Part shown: positions 28,859-40,000 of the stretch, piece by piece
Layout: each line of letters opens with the position of its first letter
Position numbering within the stretch: position 1 is the first letter of the stretch
Assembly: GCF_003171515.1 (NCBI RefSeq)
Contig: NC_089399.1
Location: 3,224,001-3,288,000, forward strand
Direction of reading: 5' to 3'
From: Pyrenophora tritici-repentis
Lineage: Eukaryota > Ascomycota > Dothideomycetes > Pleosporales > Pleosporaceae
DNA length: 64,000 nucleotides
Translations under genes and position numbers: made by a program
The notes under the pieces: model-generated
What the model saw: the letters and a program-made list of their open reading frames with translations, nothing else
What the model was told of the DNA's origin: nothing
Database searches by the model: none

Positions 28859-29698
28859 TGATGTGACGAATTGGGTTCAGGGCTGTCTTTCCGCATGATT
28901 GTATACGCTGATCAATCACGCTCTTATTCAGTCATTACTCCACGTATCACTTCTCGCGTGATACGTCAATAAAGTCGACCAGGATCAGCCAGCGTTTTGG
29001 TACTTCGGCTTTTTCTTTGAGAAATATTTCTGCAAACTCCCTACCAGAAAGGGGATAGAATGCAATTCTTTTTATATCGACTTTTTCACGCGATCTTCGC
29101 ACTAATATAGCTTAGTCTATGTGACCCCTATTCTGTTTTCCACGTTCTTTTCGTCAAGTGTCAGCTGAAGCAAGTTAGTGAGCTGAAGTGGTGGTGTGTG
29201 CTGTAGGCAATCAGCGTGAATGATGACCCATGGAACAAAGATCAGCCGATCAAACTCAAAATGCGAAAACGTCATCTGACGTATAAACACAGGGGCGCAT
29301 CGCAGCGCACATATGATGTTCCCGATGCGCGGAACACGGTCGTGGTTGTGTGCTACCTGGTCACAGACGGACATTCGCTGTCAAAATTGCTCGATATACT
29401 AGCGCCGGCACGGGAATCTATCACACGGGATGCAAGATTGCCGTTGACGCGTCTTTGTCGAAATCACAGCTGAAGCGGTTCGGCGATCAACACGACGATC
29501 CGTACAAATCAACCAATCACCTCCCGTCTCGTTTAGTGACAGGGATGTGCGCCCCCGCAGTTGCCGCCTACTCCTTCGCCACCAACACTAAGACAGCCGC
29601 CTTGATAAGCCTGTGAGATCCCACCAGAAGTCCCTGCATAAACACTTCTGCAGACATACGTGTCAACCTCTTTCTCGCTACATATATTATCAGCTACC
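28859..29698. other. Intergenic stretch, no gene called
   Basis: Overlapping open frames of 85-88 codons near 29216-29616 have no recognisable content. A TCACGCGTGATA-like palindromic region lies near 28950. Confidence 0.4.
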
Positions 29699-30022
29699 AT
29701 GCCTCGCTTCTTCAGACGCATCTTTAGTGAGATTTCCTTCAGGAGAGAACAAGACGTTAGCGATGTTCAGCGATCGCGCCGCGTGTTAAGGAGGAACCCC
29801 GCGGGGGATCTGGATGAACAGCATACGCCATGGAGGTCTTCATTTTTCGATGCGCATATTCAGGGAGAAGAGCATAGGGCGCTCAGAGATGGGACGAGTG
29901 TTGCCGATAGCGATGCTCAGGGCGCCGAACAACCGATTCTTGCGAACCAGGAGTTTCTTCCAGTGCGCAAGACAAGTCGCACGAGGAGGAAGTTGAGCAA
30001 GAGGCATAGGAGACCTGCATGA
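29699..30022 (+). CDS. Small basic protein, 107 residues, unrecognised
   Basis: Begins MPRFFRRIFSEISFRREQ and ends with a strongly basic KTSRTRRKLSKRHRRPA tail. The start follows a TATATTATCAGCTACC leader, a plausible fungal initiation context. There is no signal peptide or membrane segment. The charged composition suggests a nucleic-acid-binding or nuclear protein, but no family was recognised. It could be a chance frame, since no intron or domain supports it. Confidence 0.35.
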   Translation: MPRFFRRIFSEISFRREQDVSDVQRSRRVLRRNPAGDLDEQHTPWRSSFFDAHIQGEEHRALRDGTSVADSDAQGAEQPILANQEFLPVRKTSRTRRKLSKRHRRPA

Positions 30023-30955
30023 AAAAACTTCTGGTTTGTTTGTGCACATGATACTTTGCCTGTGTTGGGCTGATGGACTATCAGGAACGTTCCTTGGATA
30101 TCGCCAAATCGACCGCCTCACATCTGCGAATGATTATAGACGCATTTGATAGGCATTTCCGATAGACTATACAGACTACATTCAAGCCGCTGGCCGGTGA
30201 ACAGCGTTTTCGATTTTTCCACTGGCATCTGCGCTTCCGCAAGAGGTTAGATCGACCACAGCAAGGTGTATCTCACGATCTTCCCACGGCTGGACCGGTC
30301 ATGTGTAATGGGCTGTCAGGAGATGCGGTGTTACATGTGTCATGCTGGCCAGGCATTCTTTTTGGATTGGATGGAGTTACGGGAGGTCACTTGCCAAAGC
30401 GGGATGATGCAGGGATCGTCGTGTCACGTGCTCTGCCCCTCACCGGAGTCTCGGTGATAGACAATTCCGCGTAGATCGATTTGAACAACAGATTATACAG
30501 CTTCACAATTGAAAATCCTGCCTCTTTGACTTCTACGCTTAAAACTGGCTCGATCTGGATAAAGATAACAACCACACCAGCTTGGCGTCTAGCTGTATGC
30601 GTGTATGCGTTTAGTCAGGAGACTACAATATTAGTCAGTAGTGATAGTTTGGCAAAAGACTAAAAGGGCACAATGAGTATTTCAAAATACTATAGGCTAT
30701 CACTTGCGAAGCAGCTAAAGTGCTCTTGGCCGGATATCTGACTTGGATCGCTGAAATAATTCAAAGATCAAAACAGATGTGATTGTCTACGTAGCAAAAC
30801 TAACCCGATAACTAGAACTCCAATGAGAGCTTAAATGGAAGGCTCAAATAAGAGCCCAACCACCGTGTGTATTTATATCGCAAATATCAAACCAAGAATG
30901 AAAACATATGCGTGATCGTATCGCAATCAAAATTCGACAATCGAGAAAACCTATA
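30023..30955. other. Intergenic stretch, no gene seen
   Basis: A/T-rich towards 30650-30960; no convincing coding sequence on either strand. Confidence 0.45.
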
Positions 30956-31441
30956 TCAAAGTGAATTCCGCCGCGAATTCCATCTTGCCTCGAACAACCG
31001 GCGGCGATGAACCCACCGCTTGTCCCACGTCGTCGTCACTATAGGGCCGGAGAACTCAAAGTTGTCGGTCACAATATCCGCGAATGGCAGATTCTCGTGA
31101 TTCGGTATGGTATCCTCCAGTTCCTGGCGCTTCGTCACCATCTCCTCTTTCATAGTCGCTATCCGGTCCTGGTACTGCTCATCTTCTTCGATCAGGCTGA
31201 TGCTGTCGGAGGGATCGATGGGCTTGTAGTCGAAGAGGTGAACGGCTTCGTCTCTGTCTGGACGAAGCTTTTGGTGTTTGGCTCGGTGATAGGGGTCTTC
31301 CGTCCATTTCCGTACTCGATTGGGGTCGTACGGACTGTCGTAGTCACAGTCGGGTTTGCGCTTCAAATTTTCGATGGCGTCTTCATTGTTGATTCTGATG
31401 TCGTCGGAATCGAGGTCCCAGTCGTCATCGTCGAAGTCCAT
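30956..31441 (-). CDS. Acidic 161-residue protein of unknown family (gene E)
   Basis: Starts MDFDDDDWDLDSDDIRINNE, followed by a basic segment with YDPNRVRKWTEDPYHRAK. A helical Glu/Lys-rich part reads DEQYQDRIATMKEEMVTKRQEL, and the end is basic (WVHRRRLFEARWNSRRN). No intron is needed. The ATG follows a CGAGAAAAC context close to the fungal consensus. It lies downstream of, and on the same strand as, gene C, whose last in-frame stop is only a few codons upstream, so E could be the last exon of C. Acidic and helical style resembles the tail of the A family, but no residue-level match is claimed. Confidence 0.5.
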   Translation of the reverse strand: MDFDDDDWDLDSDDIRINNEDAIENLKRKPDCDYDSPYDPNRVRKWTEDPYHRAKHQKLRPDRDEAVHLFDYKPIDPSDSISLIEEDEQYQDRIATMKEEMVTKRQELEDTIPNHENLPFADIVTDNFEFSGPIVTTTWDKRWVHRRRLFEARWNSRRNSL

Positions 31442-31454
31442 GTTTTCTCGTTAT

Positions 31455-32077
31455 AGATTGGGAGCCGAGGCTTTGTCTAGTGCTGCTACCCATGCCTTCT
31501 CTGCATTGCGGAGTCGACAACTTTGACGGTTCCACGTTCGGGGGTCTGCAGGAGTTTTTGTCGACTAGAGACACAGAAGCTGGCGGTACTGATCGATCTG
31601 GTGATTCTAAAAACATAGGCTGGGACTCGCCCTTGCTTGCTTCAAGATGCAAATAGCGAGCGCAGGTATCAAGCCAAATGCGTTGAATATCTTTAAAAGA
31701 TCAAAGGCGCAGGACTCCGCCTGCTCTCGGTCCTTCGTCAGCGCCTCCTTCTTTCGCTGAAGCTTTGTTTGGTATGCTATTGCGTTCCTGTATGCTTCAC
31801 TGCGCGCGTATAATACTCTGTCCTGTTCTTCAGTCGTGCCTCCTGGTTATCGGGAGCATATTTCCCTAATGCCATCCAACTCCATCGACGTCTTGTCAAC
31901 CAGTACGCGTGCTGTTCGCAGCTCTCGCTCGACTTTGGGCGCTTCCTGGTGCAGAGCTTCACGCGCCTTTTCGACATTCTGTGATATGGATTTGGCCTTC
32001 TCGAATTGCATCGACAACGCTCCAATTACTGCGGTGTCGAATGATAAAGCCACGGTCTTTGTCGAGGTATGCGCCAT
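31455..32077 (-). pseudogene. Gene C: coiled-coil protein with interrupted frame
   Basis: From ATG 32077, MAHTSTKTVALSFDTA begins an Ala/Glu/Lys-rich helical protein with heptad-like FEKAKSISQNVEKAREAL. A TAA after REICSR (about 31847) interrupts it. The same frame continues with EEQDRVLYARSEAYRNAI and KLQRKKEALTKDREQAES, a convincing coiled coil. Two further TAG codons near 31600 separate this from a last coding-like piece, NAEKAWVAALDKASAPNL. An intron may remove the TAG pair, but no clean GT-AG pair was found. It is divergent from gene D (410 bp apart), repeating the divergent layout of the A/B modules. Confidence 0.45.
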
Positions 32078-32487
32078 TGCTGTGGTTCTTGGGTGATAGG
32101 TTTTCTGGTATTGGGATCGAGTGTTTGTCAAGGGAAAGCTTGTTGTTGAAGTTGCGCTTGGATGAGGGTGGTGGCGAAGAAAGAGTGTGTTTGCTTTCAC
32201 CAACACATGGACCATCCTAAGGTCTGTCCACAAAATATATACAGTGAAAAACAATTACCTCACCATAGTACAAGCATGGGAACGGACCATGTGCACATGT
32301 CTACGTGTCTGCCTGGCTCCATAACTTCTTTCGCAGAGCGAATTGCTGCATAGATCTACAATTAACGAGCAGTAGTTCGACTACTCGACCTTCGAACCTT
32401 CTTGAGCTTCCAATTCAGCTTTTTCCAGCTTTACCACAGCCCCTTCCCATACTTTGCCACTGCATTGGCAGAGGACAAAGAGACTAA
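32078..32487. promoter_or_regulatory. Shared intergenic region of the C/D divergent pair
   Basis: 410 bp between the proposed start codons of C and D. No motif was assigned. Confidence 0.35.
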
Positions 32488-33500
32488 ATGCCTATGTCGC
32501 CTATGTCTCGGAGGCAGAGGGAACACACGTCAGAGCCTCCCAGCGAGAACGAGCGAGACGCCCGGAACGAAATGCTAAGGAAGATTGCCGCGAACACGCC
32601 GAACAGCGAGGGTAAGCTGGAGGAGGGCGAAAACGAAGCAGATAGTGTTCCGCAGGATGTCACGGACAGATTGCGCAACGATAGTGCAATCGAGAACAAC
32701 ACAATCCAAGTGCTGGAGCCGATCAAGGGCAAGTCTCAAGAGAGCGAGGCAGAAGAAGGCGAGATCCTTGAAGAGGAAAATATTGGGAATCTTCCCCGAT
32801 TGCAGACCATGCAGCAGGAAGAGTAAATGGCGAACATACCTTAGACGAAACTTGTGGCAAGACCGGAAAAAATGAGGAAGAGGATCACGAGGCTTCTTTC
32901 TACGAAGTCAGATTGAAGACATCGGCATTGGGCAACCTACTGTAGCGGAATCTGTTCCATCCACGGATTTCTTCATTGGTCAGATAGGTTTTCATCCGGT
33001 GCTTATGATGGCAAAAGACCCATATTCCCCTTATCTCCACAGCACGAATGTTGGCAATATCATCACCAAGAACTATTCTGTGGTCATTTACATGATGTTC
33101 GATGATCACGCCAAGGCCATTGTCATGGAGTCGTCTGGTGGTAAAGGCATGAAAAAACGGGCACAAGCGGTAAAGAACCGCTCCATGTATGTTGTGGAGG
33201 CCGGCCGTCTGCCGAAGTACAAGGATAGTCCCAAGCCAGTATTGGAGACGCACAAGAACTCACGCTTCCGCCCGCTACCAGGAACATTTCTCGACCCGAC
33301 CAATACAATCAAGATCGCGTATGACACTGATTTTGTTCCTGCAGGATACCTCACGAATGTGAGCAAGGAGTATCTGATGGTGGAGAAGCTGAAGATCACT
33401 GATTCCTCCCTCTCTCGGAGTATGCCCAACTATCCTGCTGTACGACAGCACCTCAATGCTGCACGTCAGGCCAATGGCGAGGATCTGTTGAACGGTTCGA

Positions 33501-33508
33501 ACGCTGTA
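33501..33508 (+). repeat. 8-bp hAT target-site duplication, left
   Basis: ACGCTGTA, identical to 36652-36659; lies in the coding frame of gene D. Confidence 0.92.
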
Positions 33509-36500
33509 CACAGATGTCAATGAGCAAGCTGAGCGAGCTCAGCCAATTGAGCGGAGGCCAGCAGCTCGCTCGGCTCGCTCGGATTGGCTGAAACAGGGCT
33601 GTCAGCTCGCTCGGCTTGATGGGCTCAGTCCCGATTAGGAAAGTTATATAGAAACCTTGGTGTTGAGTTTCTCAGCTAATATCCCACTTATGTACACCGT
33701 ATTTCGCGTCCATCTCCTCATCGCTGATAGCCTCCTTTACAGGCACCTCACCACTGCCAAATCCAGCTCTTATCCATCGTCGATCGCACTGTATTGCTGC
33801 TAGAAGTTGCGGAGAAATGCTGCGCCGACGGGGCTCGAGGAGGTCACCCAGCTCGCTGAATAAGCGCTCACACTCACAGCTTGAGCCTGGGATTGATAGC
33901 ATGTCGATAGCAAATTTGCTAAGGCTGGGGTAGCGATCGCGGAGTCCTACCCAGTATTTTATAGGGTCGACGCCCTCGCTAGCGATCGGTTCGCTGCGTT
34001 TCCAAGCCTCATATTCATCCTCCTCGTTCTCCGTAAGCCCTGCAGGCTCAATAAAGCTGTTGATAGCGTCGTCTATATCATTGTGCCTGACTTTGGGGCG
34101 TAAGCGCGGCTTCGGTAAGCTTTTGTACTCCGCCCACAAATGTTGAAACTTGCGGTTGCTGCTCTCTAGCCAATCAGGCTTATCCGCCCACGCTGCGTCA
34201 AGGTAGCTTTTGTAGCGAGGATGAAGGATTGTAGCAGCATAGTAAGCTGGCGAGAGGTCGAGCTTGTTGTAGTACTCGCGGGCTTTAACTAGGGCAGCGC
34301 GGAGGTTGATAGCAAGGTGGTCTTCGGGTGACTCTGTATGCTCATCGTGAATGACGTCTTCATAGCTTTGCAAGCGGTCCTCATAGACTCCAAGTAAGTA
34401 TTCAAATACTGGAATAACCTCAGCGATTGCTCCAAAAGCACCGCTTTTGCCGCGGCCTTCAAGCCGTTTTGTAGCTTGTTTCAGTGGCCTGAGCACATCA
34501 ATATACTCAGCAATCACCTGCCAGTCATGGGCATTGATCCCATCAGACCTCATCCAATCCGGCGCTGCAGGCAGCTTGTTGTTACGACTTCGGGCGTACG
34601 CGTCTTCAGTTTCAATCTTCTGAATATGGTAGTTGGCGTACCCATTAACCGCTAATTGCAACTCAACAGCGCGCTCAAAACACGAAACGTAAGAGTTCCA
34701 GCGAGTAACAACTGGCTTGACGGGCTCCTTGATTTTGTGCTGTTCTGTTGGCGCGTTGACAGGCTGGTCCCTAATAGCGAGCTTCTGATACTTCTCAAAA
34801 AGAGCGTACTGTTGTGGTGTTTTGATGTAGTTGATAACCGCGAGAAGCACTCCTAATGGTCCATCGCCTCGCCAAGTAGCCATGTTCTCAGCTTCGTTCA
34901 CGCGCTCAGTCTCCTCGTTATCGTAGGACTCTTTCTCCTCACCCCAGAGTAGCATCTGGCCAATGAGATTAAGCGTATGAGGACCGCAGCGAAGGCGACG
35001 CTCGGTAGCGCTGAAGCCCATCTGCAAGGCGAGAGTGTTGATCGTGGTGTTGTTGTTATGTGCGTTGTCGAGGACGAAGTAACCGAGCTTGCCCACAGTG
35101 ATTTCGAACTGCTTGAATATTGCCATCACGACCTCAGCCATGGCCTCGCCGGTGTGGGCACCTGTCAGTTGTGGGAGCGCAATAGGCAAGTCCCTGAGCT
35201 CGCCAGAGCTATCAACGTAGTGGGCGACGATACCTAAGTAACCGCGCTTGCCACCTTTTGTCGTCCATCCGTCAAAGCTTATATGGACTTTGCTCATTGA
35301 TTCTGAAAGGCTTGCGACAACCTTTGGTAACAGGTAGTTGTACAGGCGTATAACGTATCGTGAGACGCTGTTATGAGATGCCCACAGGGCTCGTTCTGCC
35401 TCTACGCTAGCTAATTGTATCATATTGCGAAAAGACGATGATTCGAATTGTGAGAGTGGGAGGTTGTTTTCGACGAGCCAGGTGACGGCCGCAAGCCTAA
35501 ACTCTTGTATATTGAAGTTGGTAAGCTCGTTGGCAACAGCCTGAGAGCAGCCCTTCTGAAGGGCGCGTTCGAGGAGAGTTTCTTTCCGAGGAGCGACGGT
35601 AGTGCGCTTACTTGGAGGCTTCAAGCCATGACCTTTCTTGTCTTCTCCGAGATGACGTGCTGGCGCTGATGGAGACTGCGAGACGTCATGTATGCCACGG
35701 CCAACAGTAGTGAACTTGTGCTTATAGCAATAGTGGCAGATCCACGTGACTTTTGCGACGTTGCTGCGCAAGGCGATGCGATAGCCATGGCTGTATACCC
35801 AGCTTGCTCGGTTCGAAAGTGATGTGGGCGGCTTGCAGTGCTTTGGGTAGCGACTCCAATTAAAGCCGTCGTATTTGTCCTCTACCCATACGAAACCCTC
35901 GTCGACAGCCTCGCTAGCTGCTCCTGAAGCTGCAACAGTGGCATGCTCGCTGCCCTCAGGTGGTGGGATGATTGTCTCTTCGGCGCGCGACTCTCGGAGG
36001 GTCGCTTCAAAATTTGGTGCTTGTGGCGCGGCGACGAGAGCTTGACGCGGCGACGAGAGCTTGACGCGGCGACAGCGGTGGAGGAGGTGGAGATGGTGAG
36101 AATGGCCGAGTATCGACTAGCACAGGTTGGCTGGCAGTCCCGCGATGACGCGCTGCGACTCTAGGGCGCTTCGAAGTTGTCGCGATTTCTAGAGCATTAA
36201 CGCGTGTTCTTTTTGCTGGCATTATAGCAACGGCGAGGTAGATAATAGCTGCAAATAGAGACGCGTTGATGGAGTATAGGTGAGTGTGGTGGGTGATAAG
36301 TAGTAAGTGAAGTGTCGCAGAAGGAGAATATTGTTGCCAGGCCGTTAGCCGGAAATTTAGTAGCTTATTTGCTAGAAATATAGCAAAAAAGAGTGTATTT
36401 TAGGTTATAACTAGGTTTCGAACTTACGCACTACACCTAAAAATCATCGTGAGATTGCCCCTCCACCAAGTCCTTCAGCCCCAAGTTTCCAACCGCCCCA

Positions 36501-36651
36501 TCCAACCAAGCTAAGCAAGCTGACTGAGCGAGCGCCTATCCCTAAGCTCGCTCGGCTTGCAAGCGCGCACTGCGCGCTCAGCTCATTCGGCTTGGTCAAA
36601 ACGTCCAAGCCGAGCGAGCTGAGCGAGCCGGCTCGCTCGTTGACAAGTATG
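33509..36651 (-). mobile_element. Complete hAT element inserted in gene D (3143 bp)
   Basis: Ends match as imperfect inverted repeats: CACAGATGTCAATGAGC on the left and CATACTTGTCAACGAGC (complement) on the right, 13 of 17 identical. It is flanked by the 8-bp duplication ACGCTGTA. Subterminal regions are packed with GAGCGAGC/GCTCGCTCGG motifs in both orientations (33520-33620 and 36520-36640), as expected for hAT transposase binding sites. It carries one transposase on the - strand with a small frameshifting duplication. Confidence 0.93.
33672..36222 (-). CDS. hAT transposase with BED-type finger, frameshifted by a 19-bp tandem duplication
   Basis: ATG at 36222 (MPAKRTRVNALEI) begins a basic, Pro-rich N-terminus that runs out of frame at a 19-bp tandem duplication (36031-36049 and 36050-36068). 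Deleting one unit gives an 843-residue protein. Next come a BED-like zinc finger (WICHYCYKHKF...GIHD) and the transposase core: HISFDGWTTKGGKRGYLGIV, LPQLTGAHTGEAM, KLGYFVLDNAHNNNT, RLRCGPHTLNLIGQ and VVTRWNSYVSCF. The C-terminal dimerisation domain is SIPGSSCECERLFSELGDLLEPRR. All parts beyond the duplication are intact in one frame of about 700 codons. The layout is closely similar to the hAT at 50217, suggesting the same subfamily with different ends. Confidence 0.92.
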
Positions 36652-36659
36652 ACGCTGTA
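36652..36659 (+). repeat. 8-bp hAT target-site duplication, right
   Basis: ACGCTGTA, identical to 33501-33508. Confidence 0.92.
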
Positions 36660-37001
36660 GATACTTCAGTTGCCGTAAGTACACACGAAAACCCCCATAC
36701 CGGAAGAGACTGACCAATCTACCAGGCATCGCGCGCTAGCTCGTGTACCAAGATATCTCGGGCTCATAAGCATAAAACCGGTTCGACCGCTGTTGCTCCA
36801 TCATCTGCTGTAAGTACACATGAAGACCCCCATACGGAAAGAAACTGAATATTCTTTCAGGTATCCGTTCCGAGCTTTGGGACCGAGCTACCCCGGGCTC
36901 TCAAGCGTAAAGGGTCCGAGACCGAGACCGATCTGCGGTCGGACGCTCATAAGTCAAAGCGCAGTCGCACGCAAAAGCCCTCTAAGCTCAGCCAGGTATA
37001 G

Positions 37002-40000
37002 AGCGAGGTTTTAATATATATATAAAGTGATACCAATGCTTAGTAGTAGCAGGTTTTTATAAGACACTCGGACGTCGTAAGGCCTGGACGATATCGGTGT
37101 TTTATGCAGCCTACAGTGTGTGTTCGTTGCCACGTCTTTGCGTTTCTGCTTTGCCGCATTGCAGAGGATTCTTGCATATCATGAGCTTGATTGGAGGATA
37201 CAGGATATAGGAAGAGGTGTAAGGATGGTGGTAAATGTAGTTCCTTTGTTGGAGTTTAGTGTATGTCATGATACCCCCTGTGTAGTTGCTGGCTCCGCCA
37301 CGATGATTTACGATCTATCAAAGGCACATCTTCTTACATTTTCGGACGTAAAGTTACAGGCCAGAATCTGTAGATTGGATTTCTGACGTGCAGGTGCTTT
37401 GGGCGGATGTCTATAAGTTTTGTCCGTTGTCAGATTGAGGCGAGGTTTTGCTCCATGATCGAGCCGATGGTGGTTGGGGAAGGACATGAGACCCCCAAAC
37501 CAGGGCTAGCGCCGGGACTTAGCACTGCCAAGCCCGAGGCGAGGCCACCTCCCACAGACAGAGCCGTAGACAGAGACAGACAATAGACACTTCATCCCAT
37601 CCATAAAAAATCTAACATCCGTAATGCAATGACCTAGTGTGCTACTCTACAGGAGATATGCACGTACTCCTTTTGGTGATGAGAGCATCTTTCTGATGTG
37701 GAGAGATCTCTCTGTCACCGATCAAAGCGAATTGAGTGACAGTTTCCATCTCGATTTCGCACACCGCGGGAGGAGGGAACGCAGAGGAAAGAAGATACCA
37801 CAGATGTTACCTAGGGGAGCGACACTGTCGTGCGAAAACAATGGCAAGCCTTGCCAATATGATGATATCCATGACTGGTATCATGTAAAAGTAAATGAGG
37901 GGCCAAATAGATCACCAAAGTACCAAAGCGAGTTGTCCCATCTAACGGGTGATGGATATGTTGCAGTTCTGTCGCAAGAGAATCGCCAGGTTGTTGTTGC
38001 GCCGCCTGCTTAGTCATCCTCACTAGTGCAGCATCAAATGGCTACCCCTGGCGTTCGACAAAACCACCAGCTTCGCAGCGGCTCCGCAGCAGATCAGCAG
38101 CTCATGTGCTCATATAACTTTGTGTTCAGCCGGAGCTTACTGAGAATTATAGTACTGATTCTTGTCCGACACTGGCCACATAGCTGGAATCTCGAAACCC
38201 GCCTCGCTGACGCGACAACCCAACCACCGCGAACGCCTCATTTAATACGGACCTGGTCTCGACTGCCGAGAATTTCCTACAACCGTACCATGGAGTTATA
38301 GTCCGGGATACGATATACAACCTCTTGCAACGTGGCACAGGGCTGAGATGCAGCATGTAGCTTGTTGGGCCACATGTCTAGACCCGACGCGTCATATCGA
38401 CTCCTTGCATAACCAGATGGCTGATCTGTACCTCGTGAACAACGCCTACGATGATTTGAAGCCTCGGAATACCCGATATGGCCTATTGGCCGTCACCATC
38501 GTGAAGCATGGAGATGTATAGTGCGGAGGAGGGCGCCGGACTCGGAGCAGGACGATGCCAAGAGATCCTTCGCAACTGATCTCTGACTTTCCCAACGAAT
38601 GGCAGGTACGTGTGTCATGTTCACCGCTCGTCAGATATATCCTCCACTTGAAAGGAAGTATCAGAGTGACATGTCCTCATATGCAGGCGTACCGGCGCAG
38701 CAAGCCCCCCTTACCCATTGATATGTCGAGTTCTGCCGTTATCGCGTCAATTGGTTCTTACCCAGGACGTCTGGAAGTCTGATCTGTAGAAATTTCCATC
38801 AAGGTTGCAAGTATAGAGCAACTGTGCCGTTTCAATCCTGGTGCTGAATGCTCCACATCATTCGGCCGCCAGAAGCCGTACTCGATGGGCAGGGATAGCC
38901 AGCTCTACTGCAAGAGACTCAGCCACAGCATGTTCGCCATCGTACATAGAACTTCTAGACTGGAACCCTTTCCTAAACTCTATTGGGTATAACGACATGG
39001 TTAGCTCCCTCGTGGTCACCGGTATCAACAAAGCGAGTGCCACGATGGGGAAATCTTTCCGATCAGAGGAGGGGTCGGTATGGAATAGAGGACGTCAAGC
39101 CACAGGTTGGATACACCCGGAAGGCATTCGCCGTACTAGCTTCTTACACAGCGAACTCGGCCATTTAGGTAGGTTTACCTGACTCGCTATCCGGCTACCA
39201 TTCTGAAACTAGCCACAAGCTACAACTAACACATCCCGACGTCAGCCATGGCAAGCAATCCCCATCACCCACGTTTCCCACCTCATAGGCATATCACCAT
39301 CACGCAAGCATTATGCTCGTGGCCGGTTTCTCGGGGCTAGGGTATTTGTCTTGCTCTCGCTTAGAAATGTTCGATATGCAAGCTAACGACGCACGCTGCT
39401 GCACCCACAGTTATTAGGTGCGGACTTTATTCCGAGCTAATGGGTCGAGTTTTGCGTCTTCACGGCGATTGCTTCCAGGTTTGTTATGCTTGGTCTTGTT
39501 TACAGCCGGCATTTGGAATGTGGGCGCTTGCCAATGTTGAGTGGTTTCGTCAAGCGCCGGGCCACGAGAATGGCCGTACCACCAGTCTTGCCACGCTCAC
39601 GAAGCCTTCGTCGCCTTTCAATGACCAATTTCAGACCTTTTTTGTTATTGTTTTCGTTTCGTCCCTCCCCACTTCGCTGATCTCAAGGACCCACGCTTAC
39701 CGTGCATGTTGTATCGGTCCTTCTCCTTCTGTCTCGTCACCGCTCATTCGGTCGATAGACGTTGCGACTAGCGGACGTTAGAACCCAGTAGGCCGGAGAT
39801 AGTCTGGCCATTTCACCATTGTATGCCAATCAGATCCTCGCGGCGGTTTATACCTTTGTAGCAGGATGAATCTGCTGAGGCTTCCTCTGCCTGGTAAGGC
39901 GGGCTAATTACCCAATGCATATGCTCGGCTCAGCGGACTACGGTGCTCTATCGGTATATCAACACGTACTCCGTCTACGTGAACGGATCCTCTCTTTCTA

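Larger units (their letters stand above)
32488..37001 (+). pseudogene. Gene D: unknown nuclear-type protein split by a hAT element
   Basis: The 5' part (32488-32780) encodes a Glu-rich acidic region (MPMSPMSRRQREHTSE). Coding-like sequence then shifts frame twice (near 32780 and 32915) to reach QIGFHPVLMMAKDPYS. The uninterrupted stretch 32999-33508 includes YMMFDDHAKAIVMESSGGKG and DTDFVPAGYLTNVSKEYL. At 33509 a hAT element enters. After the right target duplication the frame resumes exactly (NAV|DTSVA) with two 51-nt introns (36675-36725 and 36810-36860) and a basic C-terminus with LKRKGSETETD and KSKRSRTQK, ending at TAG 36999-37001. No domain recognised. The clean splicing beyond the transposon argues for a real, formerly functional gene; the two upstream shifts may be missed introns. 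Confidence 0.65.

Noticed and set aside
31007..31456. 149-codon Val-rich + strand frame
   Set aside because: It is the antisense of the acidic gene E; runs of GAT/GAC in E read as Val/Ile codons on the other strand.
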